In this document: positions 6,475 to 13,923 of the stretch, piece after piece
How the letters are laid out: every line of letters starts with the position of its first letter
How positions within the stretch are numbered: position 1 is the first letter of the stretch
Assembly: GCA_910585645.1 (NCBI GenBank)
Contig: CAJUFP010000047.1
Span: 1 to 16,682 of the forward strand
Direction: 5' to 3'
Source of the DNA: an uncultured Hungatella sp.
GTDB lineage: Bacteria > Bacillota > Clostridia > Lachnospirales > Lachnospiraceae
DNA: 16,682 nucleotides
The notes under the pieces: generated by a model
What the model was told of the DNA's origin: nothing
Databases searched by the model: none
Seen by the model: only the letters and a program-made list of their open reading frames with translations
Translations under genes and position numbers: made by a program

Positions 6475-7803
6475 TCAACATTCCTCCCCCTTAGAGTCCC
6501 GCGCCGGAATCGCCACCGTCAGGATAAACCTGCCGTCTCTCGCCTCCACACTGACCTCTCCCCCGTACTTTCTGGCCGCTGACCGCATATTCTTAAGTCC
6601 GTACCCGTGACCCTCCCCCTCCTTGGTGGTGACCGCCTCCCCGGTATGATCAAATGCCAGCTGTCCCAAAAAGTGATTTTCCACCCGGATTACCCCGAAC
6701 TTCTTCCTGCCCATGGCCCGCACCACGATCTCCCGGTCCTCCTGTCCCTCGATCTTCTCCACTGCCTCCCTGGCATTGTCCAGAGCGTTCCCAAAGATCA
6801 CCAGCAGATCCTTTGGCTCCATGAACCTGAAAACCTTCCCGTCAATAGACGGGATCAGGCAGATCCCCTGGCGGGTACACTCCGAGCCGACCCTCAAAAG
6901 AACGCTGTCAATGACCTCATTGCCTGTAGAGGGAAACACCTGGCAGGGCTCCATGTCCTGGATAAGGGACCCTATGTACTCCCGAATCTTCCCATTATCG
7001 CTTAAGGAGTTGATATACGTCAGGTGATGCTTCATATCGTGGTAGATCCTGTTGATCTCCCGGATCTTTTCCTGTTCCTGGCTGTAGCGTTCCTCCATGG
7101 CCTGAGCCCGGACCTTTAAAGCCTTTGCCTCCTCTCTCATCCTCTGGGCAGTGATCCAGTGTTTTGTCTGAAGCAGGATAACCAGGTCGCAGACGCACAA
7201 CATCACACACACCACGATAACCGCCACATCCTGCCGCCGTCTCCCCCCAAAGTCCCGCATCTGCAGATACTTAATAAGGCCGTAAGGGATGGCCGGAAAA
7301 AACAAAAACGCCAGATCCTCCCCCTTCATGGGCCAGCCCTCATCGATCCTTAAGCCCTTCTTTAAAAGCCGAAGAATCCCAAGCTGCATCCCCACGCACA
7401 AGGCCATAGACCCTGTGTTCAGCCAGGGATCCCCCATAACATCCACACGGAGTATCGGCCACATCACATCCAGAAGCAGCATTTTGCAGATATCCTTTAC
7501 CAGGTAAAAAACCAGGGTCACATACCCGGCCTGTAGAAGGCTGGCCTGATCCGTCACATAAATATATAAGGTCAGCAGAGCCAGCCTGAAAAGAAAATTA
7601 TAAAAAAACGGAATCGTCGTCTGCCCCATCTGCAGCCCTGTCAAAAGACACCACCACAAGATGGGGATCGCCCACGCCCGCGCGCCCGTTCTCTCACGCT
7701 TTGGGATCTTTGTGGTAAAATAATGAAACAGCCCAAACTCCGCCAGGATCCAGACCGCTGTTGCCATCCAGTCCGCCCCCCTGCTGCCGTAGCCGTAGAT
7801 CAT
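6475..7803 (-). CDS. GHKL-type sensor histidine kinase (system 2)
   Basis: 442 residues. The N-terminal ~215 residues hold about six or seven membrane segments and no recognised ligand-binding domain. A coiled linker (~220-250) leads to the phosphoacceptor motif YHDMKHH (H255). The N-box GNALDN (338-343) and G-box GEGHGYGLKNM (396-406) of an intact HATPase_c domain follow. This is the AgrC-like class that partners LytTR regulators. The ATG at 7803 has GGGAGAGGG just upstream and lies 22 bp after the DUF2164 gene. It is the last gene of an operon that begins with its likely partner regulator at 9837. The kinase is complete, in contrast with the broken system-1 kinase. The signal is unknown. 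Confidence 0.9.
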   Translation of the reverse strand: MIYGYGSRGADWMATAVWILAEFGLFHYFTTKIPKRERTGARAWAIPILWWCLLTGLQMGQTTIPFFYNFLFRLALLTLYIYVTDQASLLQAGYVTLVFYLVKDICKMLLLDVMWPILRVDVMGDPWLNTGSMALCVGMQLGILRLLKKGLRIDEGWPMKGEDLAFLFFPAIPYGLIKYLQMRDFGGRRRQDVAVIVVCVMLCVCDLVILLQTKHWITAQRMREEAKALKVRAQAMEERYSQEQEKIREINRIYHDMKHHLTYINSLSDNGKIREYIGSLIQDMEPCQVFPSTGNEVIDSVLLRVGSECTRQGICLIPSIDGKVFRFMEPKDLLVIFGNALDNAREAVEKIEGQEDREIVVRAMGRKKFGVIRVENHFLGQLAFDHTGEAVTTKEGEGHGYGLKNMRSAARKYGGEVSVEARDGRFILTVAIPARDSKGEEC

Positions 7804-7825
7804 CAGCCCTCTCCCTTATCCTGTC

Positions 7826-8083
7826 CTATTCTTTGTACAACGCGTAATAATCCGACTCCGCGTTATCCATCACCTGGGCAAACCACCGCTTCGCGTCCTC
7901 AAGGCCTCTGTTATAGACGATCGGAGCCATCTTCTCCTCAAATAATTCCAGCACCTGCATCTGCTCAATGATCCCGATCTCCTCCCCACGCGCGTCAAGA
8001 TAAAACGCCTTTATCTCTCCCATCAGCTTTTCTCTCTCCAAATCCGACAATCTTACCTTATTCAGGCTCTCTCGTTTTTTCAC
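7826..8083 (-). CDS. DUF2164 family protein
   Basis: An 85-residue soluble, acidic protein. It matches the DUF2164 family pattern: LSDLEREKLMGEIKAFYLD, then EEIGIIEQMQVLELFEEKMAPIVYNRGLEDAKRWF. No catalytic residues or membrane segments are visible and the family function is unknown to me. The start codon is GTG at 8083, with GGGGAG nine nt upstream. It lies 15 bp after the hydrolase stop and 22 bp before the kinase start, so it is co-transcribed with two-component system 2. Confidence 0.82.
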   Translation of the reverse strand: MKKRESLNKVRLSDLEREKLMGEIKAFYLDARGEEIGIIEQMQVLELFEEKMAPIVYNRGLEDAKRWFAQVMDNAESDYYALYKE

Positions 8084-8098
8084 AGGCCAATTCTCCCC

Positions 8099-9073
8099 TC
8101 ATGATTCTCCCGCCGCTCTTTCCCGTTCCTCTCCAAATGCCGCCCGTCTCGCCCACGCCCCGATGTCCCTGTACACGGCTTCCTTATTCACCTCATTGAG
8201 GATCTCATGTCTGCTGTCCCCATAAAGTTTTACCATCACATCCCTGACTCCCGCTTTTCTCAGCTGCCGTTCTACTGATCTGACGCCCTTTCCAAAATCC
8301 CCCACCGGATCCCTGTCCCCGGACACCAGCGCAATGGGAAGATCCTTAGGGATCCCTGCGGCAGACTTGTCCTTTGCGTCGTAATACACCGTCTCCATCA
8401 AAGCGTAAAACCCGCTCAGCGTAAAATGGAACGTACACTTGGGATTCCCATAGTAAGCCTTAACCACTGACACATCCCTTGTAAGCCAGCTGTCCTCAGG
8501 CACGGTCCCGTCCAGGTTAAAGGTTCTGAACGCGCCGGAAAAAACCACCTTCTCCATAAGCGGACACCGAAAATGCCACCCCTTCCAGGCCGCGGCCCCG
8601 CCAATCAGCCTCAAAGCCAGTCCGGCCTTCCAGGCAGGCACATACCCGCTCCCCATGATAACAGCCCCTGACAAACCCTTGCCGTACCGGGTCAGATATC
8701 TCCGCAGAAGATAGGAGCCCATGCTGTGCCCCAGAATCATATAGGGCATCCCTTGATTCTGCCGCTGGGTTACTGTCCGAACCCTGTGTATATCCCGAAC
8801 CATACACCAGCCGCCGTGATCCCCTGCCATATACCCCCAGTCATCCTCACTGACCACGGAATCTCCATGCCCCAGGTGGTCATGTCCAACCACCAGAAAC
8901 CCCTGCTCTGTCAAATACTCCGCAAAAGCCTCATACCTCTCAATATATTCCACCATCCCATGGACGATCTGAAACACTGCCTCATACTTCCCTGAGTCGG
9001 GGATCCACCTTACTCCGTGTATCATGGTTCTCCCATCGCTGGACAGAAACCGAAAATTCTCCCTCTTAGCCAT
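8099..9073 (-). CDS. Alpha/beta hydrolase, monoacylglycerol lipase/lysophospholipase-like
   Basis: 324 residues of the Hydrolase_4 (serine aminopeptidase S33 / monoglyceride lipase) type. The oxyanion region is IVHGMVEYIERYEAFA (residues 36-51), followed by the HDHLGHGDS block (64-72). The nucleophile elbow is GHSMGS with S117; the acid is probably in SGDRDPVGDFG and the catalytic His in DSRHEILNE near the C-terminus. No signal peptide, so cytoplasmic. The family hydrolyses monoacylglycerols, lysophospholipids or similar esters; the actual substrate is not shown. The ribosome site is weak (AGGG). The gene sits 59 bp after the LytTR regulator gene, inside the two-component operon. This suggests that lipid turnover or destruction of an ester signal is linked to system 2; that is inference. 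Confidence 0.85.
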   Translation of the reverse strand: MAKRENFRFLSSDGRTMIHGVRWIPDSGKYEAVFQIVHGMVEYIERYEAFAEYLTEQGFLVVGHDHLGHGDSVVSEDDWGYMAGDHGGWCMVRDIHRVRTVTQRQNQGMPYMILGHSMGSYLLRRYLTRYGKGLSGAVIMGSGYVPAWKAGLALRLIGGAAAWKGWHFRCPLMEKVVFSGAFRTFNLDGTVPEDSWLTRDVSVVKAYYGNPKCTFHFTLSGFYALMETVYYDAKDKSAAGIPKDLPIALVSGDRDPVGDFGKGVRSVERQLRKAGVRDVMVKLYGDSRHEILNEVNKEAVYRDIGAWARRAAFGEERERAAGES

Positions 9074-9132
9074 AACGCCCTGCCTTTCTTAAATTTCGTA
9101 AAAAATCTGCCAATCTGCCCCATACCCGGCTT

Positions 9133-9837
9133 CTACAGACTGTCCCCGAGAAACCTGGCAAACGCCTCCATAAACGCTCTCTTTCTCTGCCTTCCCACAG
9201 GCAGACGACGGCCCTCCACCTCCACGTCGCTCTTCCCGATGGAGGATACATACGCCATATTTACCAAAAAACCGTGGTGGCACCGGAAAAATAAATCTCC
9301 GGGCAGCTGCTCCTCAAAATACCGCAGGCTCCCGTTTACCTCCATCACCGCCTGTCTGCGGTGTACCCTGATCTTCCGCCCGAACATCTCAACAAAAAGG
9401 ATATCGTTCACATCCACCTGACAGATCGTCCCCTTGCCCTTTAACACCAGCTTCGGCGGCGTCCTCTTTCGGCGGATCTCCATGATCTTATCCAGCTCCT
9501 GTTCCATGCGCAGAGCCGACACCGGCTTTAACAGAAAATCAAGGGCCTGAACCGAATACCCCTCAATGGCGTAACCTGCCATGTTGGTGATAAACACGAT
9601 CATCACATCCGCATCCAGGGCCCGGATCCTCCTGGCCGCCTCCATGCCGTCCATCCCTTCCATCTGGATATCCAGAAAGATACTGTCAAAACCTTCCCCC
9701 GCCTTCTCCACGATCTCCTCACCGCCCTCAAAGGGAAGCACTTCTGCCGTCATCTTCTTTCCCCGAAAATACGCCTCCACAGCCGAACAAAGCTTCTGCC
9801 GCTCTCCCAGCTCATCCTCCACCACCGCAATCTTCAA
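9133..9837 (-). CDS. LytTR-family response regulator (system 2)
   Basis: 234 residues. The receiver domain (~1-120) has the acidic pair E7-D8-E9, phosphoacceptor D56 (FLDIQMEGMDG), the FITN switch region and K of the LLKPV motif. The LytTR domain (~130-230) includes FFRCHHGFLVNMAYVSSI. A TTG start at 9837 is chosen: AGGAGGGG ends five nt upstream, the protein then begins MKIAVVEDE as usual, and the predicted promoter (9874-9902) would start transcription inside any longer version. First gene of an operon with the lipase-like hydrolase, the DUF2164 protein and the intact GHKL kinase. Candidate target: the flavoprotein promoter downstream of this operon. Confidence 0.9.
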   Translation of the reverse strand: MKIAVVEDELGERQKLCSAVEAYFRGKKMTAEVLPFEGGEEIVEKAGEGFDSIFLDIQMEGMDGMEAARRIRALDADVMIVFITNMAGYAIEGYSVQALDFLLKPVSALRMEQELDKIMEIRRKRTPPKLVLKGKGTICQVDVNDILFVEMFGRKIRVHRRQAVMEVNGSLRYFEEQLPGDLFFRCHHGFLVNMAYVSSIGKSDVEVEGRRLPVGRQRKRAFMEAFARFLGDSL

Positions 9838-9873
9838 GCCGTCCCCTCCTGGTCCTGTGTATGTCTCTTTCAA

Positions 9874-9902
9874 AGTGTATCACAGGTATTTCCATATTTC
9901 AA
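9874..9902 (-). promoter_or_regulatory. Promoter of the system-2 operon
   Basis: Minus-strand -35 TTGAAA (9902-9897) and extended -10 TG-A-TACACT (hexamer 9879-9874), spacer 17 bp. Transcription would start near 9867, giving a leader of about 30 nt to the TTG at 9837. This supports the shorter start of the regulator. Confidence 0.65.
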
Positions 9903-10006
9903 TCCATAGGATGATGTGTAAGTTCACAGGACATGGAAAACCGGTGAACGGTTATAATTTTAGAAAAATTTAGGAAAATTATGTAACCAAATTGGAAAAT
10001 TTATAG

Positions 10007-10012
10007 TATAAT
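10007..10012 (+). promoter_or_regulatory. Candidate -10 for hemerythrin
   Basis: A perfect TATAAT on the plus strand in an AT-rich stretch. No convincing -35 hexamer lies 16-18 bp upstream. Transcription would start near 10019, only a few nt before the first arm of the leader structure. A second TATAAT at 9953-9958 is an alternative. Confidence 0.45.
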
Positions 10013-10025
10013 CATCCATATAAGC

Positions 10026-10116
10026 CAATGCCACTTTGTCACGACTGCAGCCTGGACGGCAAAGCCATATCACAGTTTACGGCGAGAAACGCAATCCTTC
10101 TGACCAAATGGCATTG
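10026..10116 (+). ncRNA. Structured 5' leader of hemerythrin, possible riboswitch-like element
   Basis: The ends pair: CAATGCCA (10026-10033) with TGGCATTG (10109-10116), continued past single bulges by TTTG (10035-10038) with CAAA (10105-10108), and TCA (10039-10041) with TGA (10101-10103). That makes about 15 bp closing a ~59-nt interior. Inside are smaller helices: GGC-AAA-GCC (10058-10066), ACTG with CAGT (10044-10047 and 10073-10076), and GCG-AGAAA-CGC (10082-10092). The string GGACGGCAAAGCC recalls the GGACGCAAAGCC core of the cyclic-di-GMP (GEMM-I) riboswitch, but it has an extra G and the GGCAAACC half is absent, so I do not assign it to that class. The structure ends about 35 nt before the start codon. 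Confidence 0.4.
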
Positions 10117-10150
10117 TCCGATCATCATATCTGAAAGAGGGAGATTTCAA

Positions 10151-10555
10151 ATGACGTACACATGGAACAAAGACTTAGAGACCGGCAACGCGATGATCGA
10201 CCAGCAGCACAAGCAACTGATCAGCTGCATCAACGACCTGCTGGACGCCTGCTCACAGGGCAAAGGACGGGACAAAATCCTGGAGACCATGCAGTTTCTG
10301 CAGGACTACACCATCAAACACTTTGCCGATGAGGAGGCCCTTCAGAAGCGCACCGGATACCCGGACTTTCCAAACCACAAAAAATACCACGAGACTTTCA
10401 AAAAGACGGTAAAAGATATCATTGCGGAGATGAAGACCACAGGCCCAACCGTTGCCCTGGTGGCCAAGGTCAATACCAGCATTGCCTCCTGGTTCATCAA
10501 CCACATCAAGCGCGAGGACACGAAGGTTGCCAAGCACGTAAGCCAGTCATCCTGA
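10151..10555 (+). CDS. Bacteriohemerythrin
   Basis: A 134-residue single-domain hemerythrin. All seven di-iron ligands are in the canonical order and spacing: H20 (IDQQH), H57 and E61 (HFADE), H76 and H80 (HKKYH), H118 and D123 (HIKRED). It begins TYTWN, typical of the family. Such proteins bind O2 reversibly and are linked to oxygen or NO sensing and detoxification, or iron storage, in anaerobes. The start at 10151 follows GAGGGAG at good spacing; the longer in-frame start at 10028 has no ribosome site. Monocistronic, convergent with the malic enzyme gene and separated from it by a bidirectional hairpin. Expression may be controlled through the structured leader. Confidence 0.93.
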   Translation: MTYTWNKDLETGNAMIDQQHKQLISCINDLLDACSQGKGRDKILETMQFLQDYTIKHFADEEALQKRTGYPDFPNHKKYHETFKKTVKDIIAEMKTTGPTVALVAKVNTSIASWFINHIKREDTKVAKHVSQSS

Positions 10556-10619
10556 CACGCCCCAGGGCTCATCTGATCTTTACATAGGAAACCGTATCCC
10601 TGTCTCCGGACAGAGATCA

Positions 10620-10670
10620 AAGCGCCGGAGTTTCTGTCTTTAAATGTTCATGACAGAAACTCCGGCGCTT
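10620..10670. terminator. Bidirectional terminator between hemerythrin and malic enzyme
   Basis: Perfect 19-bp arms (10620-10638 and 10652-10670) with a 13-nt loop. It lies between the convergent stops at 10555 (plus) and 10716 (minus). Short T-runs follow on both strands (CTTCTTTGA on plus, CTTTGATCTCT on minus). A smaller hairpin CTGTC-TCCG-GACAG (10600-10613) sits beside it. Confidence 0.8.
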
Positions 10671-10715
10671 CTTTGACTCCTCTCTGACACTGCCTCCAAA
10701 GGAAGCTTTACTGCT

Positions 10716-11891
10716 TTACTGCCGCACTGCCCCGGAGGCTCTGGCTGCCTCCCCTACCCGTCTGGCCACATGCTCTGCCACCCTGGGGTCCAGAGCCGAG
10801 GGGATGATATACTCCGGACACAGCTTTTCAGGCTCCACCAGCTCCGCGATGGCCCTGGCCGCCGCCAGCTTCATCTCATAATTGATATCCCTGGCTCCCG
10901 CGTCCAGAGCTCCCCGAAAGATCCCCGGAAACGCCAGCACATTGTTGATCTGATTTGGAAAATCCGAACGCCCGGTCCCCATAACCTTCACCCCCGCAGC
11001 CATGGCCTGGTCGTACATAATCTCCGGCACCGGATTGGCCATGGCAAACACAATGGGATCCGGATTCATGGCTTTTATCATCTCCGGTTTCAGGGCTCCT
11101 CCCACGGAAACACCCACAAACACGTCCGCCCCCTTAAGGGCATCCGCCAGATCTCCCCTTTGGTCCTCCAGATTGGTGATGCCGCACAGCATCTTCTTGT
11201 GATCCACGATCCCCACGCCCCGGTCTTTATAGAGGATCCCGTTCTCATCACAGGCAATGATGTGCTTTACCCCGGCAGTTATCATCATCTTTATGATGGC
11301 GGTCCCCGCTGCCCCCGGCCCGTTGACCACAACTCTTACTTCCCCGATATTCTTTCCGACTACCTTTAAAGCGTTCAAAAGGGCTGCAGTCACCACAATG
11401 GCCGTCCCGTGCTGGTCGTCGTGGAACACGGGGATGTCCAGCTCCTCCTCCAGCCGCCTCTCCACCTCAAAGCACTTTGGAGACGCGATATCCTCCAGAT
11501 TGATCCCTCCAAACACCGGCGCGATCTGCTTCACCGCTGTGATGATCTCCTCCGTATCCTTGGTGTCCAGGCATATGGGAAACGCGTCCACCCCTCCGAA
11601 CTGCTTAAACAGGACGGCCTTGCCCTCCATAACAGGGATCGCCGCCTTAGCCCCGATATCCCCCAGTCCGAGGACAGCCGTGCCGTCTGACACCACGCCT
11701 ACCAGGTTGCCCTTTGCGGTGTAGCGGTAAACGTTTCCCTGATCCTTAAAGATCTCCTTGCACGGCTGGGCCACCCCGGGAGTGTAGGCAATGCTTAGAT
11801 CATCCCGGTCCTTAAGCTCTACCTTGCTGTTCACCTGGATCTTTCCCCTGTGCTCCTCATGCAGTCTCAACGCTTCTTCATAGTAGTTCAT
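10716..11891 (-). CDS. Malic enzyme, NAD(P)-dependent, oxaloacetate-decarboxylating (short form)
   Basis: 391 residues, the usual length of the short bacterial malic enzyme without a phosphotransacetylase-like tail. It converts L-malate to pyruvate and CO2 with reduction of NAD(P)+. Visible motifs: AYTPGVAQPCKEI with the catalytic Tyr, VVSDGTAVLGLGDIGAKAAI followed by MEGKAVLFKQFGGVDAFP with the catalytic Lys, the metal-binding HDDQHGTA, and the dinucleotide-binding NGPGAAGTA. Cofactor preference cannot be decided by eye. The ATG has AGGAGA eight nt upstream. A clear promoter (11941-11969) lies between it and the HAD gene, so it is probably transcribed alone. It would link C4-acid metabolism to pyruvate and reducing equivalents. 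Confidence 0.93.
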   Translation of the reverse strand: MNYYEEALRLHEEHRGKIQVNSKVELKDRDDLSIAYTPGVAQPCKEIFKDQGNVYRYTAKGNLVGVVSDGTAVLGLGDIGAKAAIPVMEGKAVLFKQFGGVDAFPICLDTKDTEEIITAVKQIAPVFGGINLEDIASPKCFEVERRLEEELDIPVFHDDQHGTAIVVTAALLNALKVVGKNIGEVRVVVNGPGAAGTAIIKMMITAGVKHIIACDENGILYKDRGVGIVDHKKMLCGITNLEDQRGDLADALKGADVFVGVSVGGALKPEMIKAMNPDPIVFAMANPVPEIMYDQAMAAGVKVMGTGRSDFPNQINNVLAFPGIFRGALDAGARDINYEMKLAAARAIAELVEPEKLCPEYIIPSALDPRVAEHVARRVGEAARASGAVRQ

Positions 11892-11940
11892 GGCTTAGGT
11901 CTCCTTTATCTCTCTTCCTATCATGTTGCCTCTTAACACC

Positions 11941-11969
11941 ATTATAGCCTTTTCGCCTGTGGAACTCAA
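11941..11969 (-). promoter_or_regulatory. Promoter of the malic enzyme gene
   Basis: Minus-strand -35 TTGAGT (11969-11964) and perfect -10 TATAAT (11946-11941) with a 17-bp spacer. The -35 overlaps the stop codon of the HAD gene upstream. Transcription would start near 11934, giving a leader of about 43 nt. Confidence 0.75.
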
Positions 11970-12631
11970 CTATTTTTAAACTGATCTTTTTCAAACATCT
12001 CCAACACCACCAGAAGCGACTCCACGACCCAGCCCGCCTTCCTTACAAATTCCTCTTCCGGGTACTTCATATCCGGAACGCAGACCACAGGGATACCTGC
12101 CGCAAAAGCCGCGCTGATCCCCGCCTCCGAATCCTCCAGCACAAGAGCCTCTTGTGGATCCACCCCCGCTTTCTCACAGGCTTTGAGAAATACTTCCGGG
12201 TTCGGCTTTCCGTTTCTCACCTCATCCCCGCAGATAGAATCATCAAAATATTCTTCCAGCCCTGCCATGTGAAGGATCCTGTCCACCCGCTCCCGCCCGC
12301 TGGAAGTCGCCACCACAGTCTTATACCCATGAGCTTTCAGATAACCCAGCAGCTCTCGAAGTCCCCTTTTCACCGGCACGCCTTTTTCCACAAACAGATC
12401 ATCCATATATGTATGCACTCTTTTCACCACATCATCCATGGGAAAATCGCTGCCGTACCTGCCCAAAAATTTCTCATACACTTCCGGCACAGTATGGCCT
12501 AAAACCTCTTTGTAAAAGTCCTCTTCCATCACATATCCCAGTTTCCCGCACTCCTTGACATATCCCTCATAGGTGACTCTCTCACTGTTGATCATCAGGC
12601 CGTCCATGTCAAATATCACTGCTTTTATCAT
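11966..12631 (-). CDS. HAD-superfamily hydrolase, beta-phosphoglucomutase-like
   Basis: 221 residues of HAD subfamily IA. Motif I FDMDG gives nucleophile D8 and acid D10; the alpha-helical cap follows (~15-85). Motif II is VATSSG, motif III is the Lys in RNGKPNPEVF, and motif IV is LEDSEAGISAA. The D-x-D-G-L-x-x-N-S-E start and cap type fit the beta-phosphoglucomutase / sugar-phosphate phosphatase group. The substrate cannot be assigned. GGGAGG lies nine nt upstream of the ATG. It is divergent from the plus-strand gene at 12749 and followed by the separate malic enzyme promoter. Confidence 0.88.
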   Translation of the reverse strand: MIKAVIFDMDGLMINSERVTYEGYVKECGKLGYVMEEDFYKEVLGHTVPEVYEKFLGRYGSDFPMDDVVKRVHTYMDDLFVEKGVPVKRGLRELLGYLKAHGYKTVVATSSGRERVDRILHMAGLEEYFDDSICGDEVRNGKPNPEVFLKACEKAGVDPQEALVLEDSEAGISAAFAAGIPVVCVPDMKYPEEEFVRKAGWVVESLLVVLEMFEKDQFKNS

Positions 12632-12672
12632 ATTCTTTATCCTCCCTTTTCTTCGGTTTTTAACATTAATGA

Positions 12673-12701
12673 TTGTATTTTTCCAGATAAATTGATAAAA
12701 T
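12673..12701 (+). promoter_or_regulatory. Promoter of the membrane-anchored hypothetical gene
   Basis: -35 TTGTAT (12673-12678), 17-bp spacer, and extended -10 TG-A-TAAAAT (hexamer 12696-12701) on the plus strand. This gives a leader of about 40 nt to the ATG at 12749. The same AT-rich stretch must also hold the promoter of the divergent HAD gene (TACAAT at 12678-12673 on the minus strand is a candidate -10). Confidence 0.55.
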
Positions 12702-12748
12702 AACTAAGATACTATTCCTAAAAATCTAAAAGGGTTAACAAAAATACC

Positions 12749-13852
12749 ATGAATACTCAGAATACAAAACAAAAAGTAATACATCTTCTCAAAATAGCGG
12801 TCCCTCTGCTATTCGGTTCGGGGATTGCCCTTTTCGCCATCCAGACGATCCATTCTCACTTTACCTCCGCGCCCACCAGATGGAGCAGCATTAGCGAAGC
12901 CGATGATGTCCCATTGGAAATAAGACTGTCAGCGGAAAAACAAAGCGGAGATAACGAAGAAAACGAAAATAGCATAAAAACCGAAACCGTTTCCATCAAT
13001 TCAGGAGAATTAACCGATATCATTACATACACTCACAAAAATGATCTGACCATTCCTGTGGACATTACCACAAAGCACGGAAATAGAACCACAACTATCG
13101 TTGAAGGTTCCTTTATCCTTAACCTTAGCATTATCAATAATGGTGACAACGCGATCGTCCTGGATCATGTGCGTTTAAATATAAAGCAATCGGACAACCG
13201 CATTCCCACACTCTGTCTGAAAGAGTATCTGGATGGCAGCGAAATGAAACTTATTGTAAAAAACATTGGAAATTTTGCCCTGCAAGATCTAACGGTCCTA
13301 TCAGATGACGGAAACGGCAATATAAGACAACTTTCAGAAACAGGAGGCCAAAACTCCATGGACCATCTGGGAGCAGGAGACAGCAAAACATTCACAGTGT
13401 TCCATTTACAAGAACTTATTAAGGAACATCCATATCTGGACGTTATACAGCCTTATATTATCATATCAGACGCGTACCAAAACACACTGAGATTTCAATT
13501 AGGCACGCTTACAAGAGCTTCCACCTTTTATGATATACCAGATGAAGAAGTTCCTCTGGCTGGTCTGCCTTCCTATAACATTACCACTGACATCCTTCTT
13601 AAAAATGATGAAATACCATTAAAAGGGATCAGCATACCCATCTCTCCTCATGAAGCCTGTAAACTGCAGATCGAAGTCTCCTCAGATGTACCATGCTTTT
13701 TAGAAATTCAGCCTGCTTATAGGCTAAATAATAAAGAATACCTGGAAGATACCTTAACGGTTGCCATCTATACTCCTGACAGTTCCGATAAACCAATACA
13801 TTTACAAAAAAATATAGAACCAGCGCAGCCGCTTCCCACAGACGAAAGCTGA
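12749..13852 (+). CDS. Hypothetical membrane-anchored extracytosolic protein
   Basis: 367 residues, family not recognised. A basic N-terminus and one hydrophobic segment (residues ~14-35) suggest a signal anchor or uncleaved signal. The rest is hydrophilic and rich in alternating beta-strand-like stretches. Blocks at ~100-155 (with FILNLSIINNGDNAIVLDHV), ~160-215 (MKLIVKNIGNFALQDLTVL) and ~270-345 look like Ig-like or CARDB-like beta-sandwich modules, since they carry the L-x-V-x-N-x-G type of turn. No catalytic motif, no LPXTG signal, no repeats. The ribosome site is weak (AAGGG at a long distance), and its base composition is visibly AT-richer than the neighbouring genes, which may mean acquisition. 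It stands alone on the plus strand, divergent from the HAD gene and convergent with galT. Confidence 0.75.
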   Translation: MNTQNTKQKVIHLLKIAVPLLFGSGIALFAIQTIHSHFTSAPTRWSSISEADDVPLEIRLSAEKQSGDNEENENSIKTETVSINSGELTDIITYTHKNDLTIPVDITTKHGNRTTTIVEGSFILNLSIINNGDNAIVLDHVRLNIKQSDNRIPTLCLKEYLDGSEMKLIVKNIGNFALQDLTVLSDDGNGNIRQLSETGGQNSMDHLGAGDSKTFTVFHLQELIKEHPYLDVIQPYIIISDAYQNTLRFQLGTLTRASTFYDIPDEEVPLAGLPSYNITTDILLKNDEIPLKGISIPISPHEACKLQIEVSSDVPCFLEIQPAYRLNNKEYLEDTLTVAIYTPDSSDKPIHLQKNIEPAQPLPTDES

Positions 13853-13867
13853 ACTGTTCTCACAGAG

Positions 13868-13892
13868 AGGGGGCAGTATTCACCCGCCCCCT
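13868..13892. terminator. Hairpin between convergent hypothetical gene and galT
   Basis: 7-bp arms AGGGGGC (13868-13874) and GCCCCCT (13886-13892) with an 11-nt loop, between the stops at 13852 (plus) and 13924 (minus). Neither side has a proper U-tract, so it may be a weak bidirectional terminator. Confidence 0.45.
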
Positions 13893-13923
13893 ATAACTGA
13901 TCGATCGTACTTCCCCGCTTCTC

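Larger units (their letters stand above)
9838..10150. other. Divergent intergenic region between regulator and hemerythrin genes
   Basis: No gene. It holds the leftward promoter of the system-2 operon (9874-9902), a short inverted repeat AACCG-N5-CGGTT (9939-9953), an AT-rich stretch with two TATAAT hexamers on the plus strand (9953-9958 and 10007-10012), and the structured leader of hemerythrin (10026-10116). A longer plus-strand reading frame opening at 10028 runs through the leader but lacks a ribosome site and hemerythrin homology. Confidence 0.7.

Noticed and set aside
9838..9873. Longer start of the system-2 regulator at 9873
   Set aside because: It is a TTG without a ribosome site and overlaps the predicted -10; the TTG at 9837 has AGGAGGGG and gives the normal receiver start.
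10042..10066. GEMM-I (c-di-GMP) riboswitch assignment
   Set aside because: Only a near match to one core half is present (with an extra G) and the GGCAAACC half and receptor helix are missing, so the class is not claimed.
10028..10150. Upstream in-frame extension of hemerythrin
   Set aside because: No ribosome site at 10028, the extension has no family match and covers the paired leader RNA; the start at 10151 has GAGGGAG and the usual N-terminus.
10600..10670. Possible small CRISPR-like or repeat unit
   Set aside because: It is two single hairpins between convergent genes, best explained as a bidirectional terminator; there is no repeat-spacer array.
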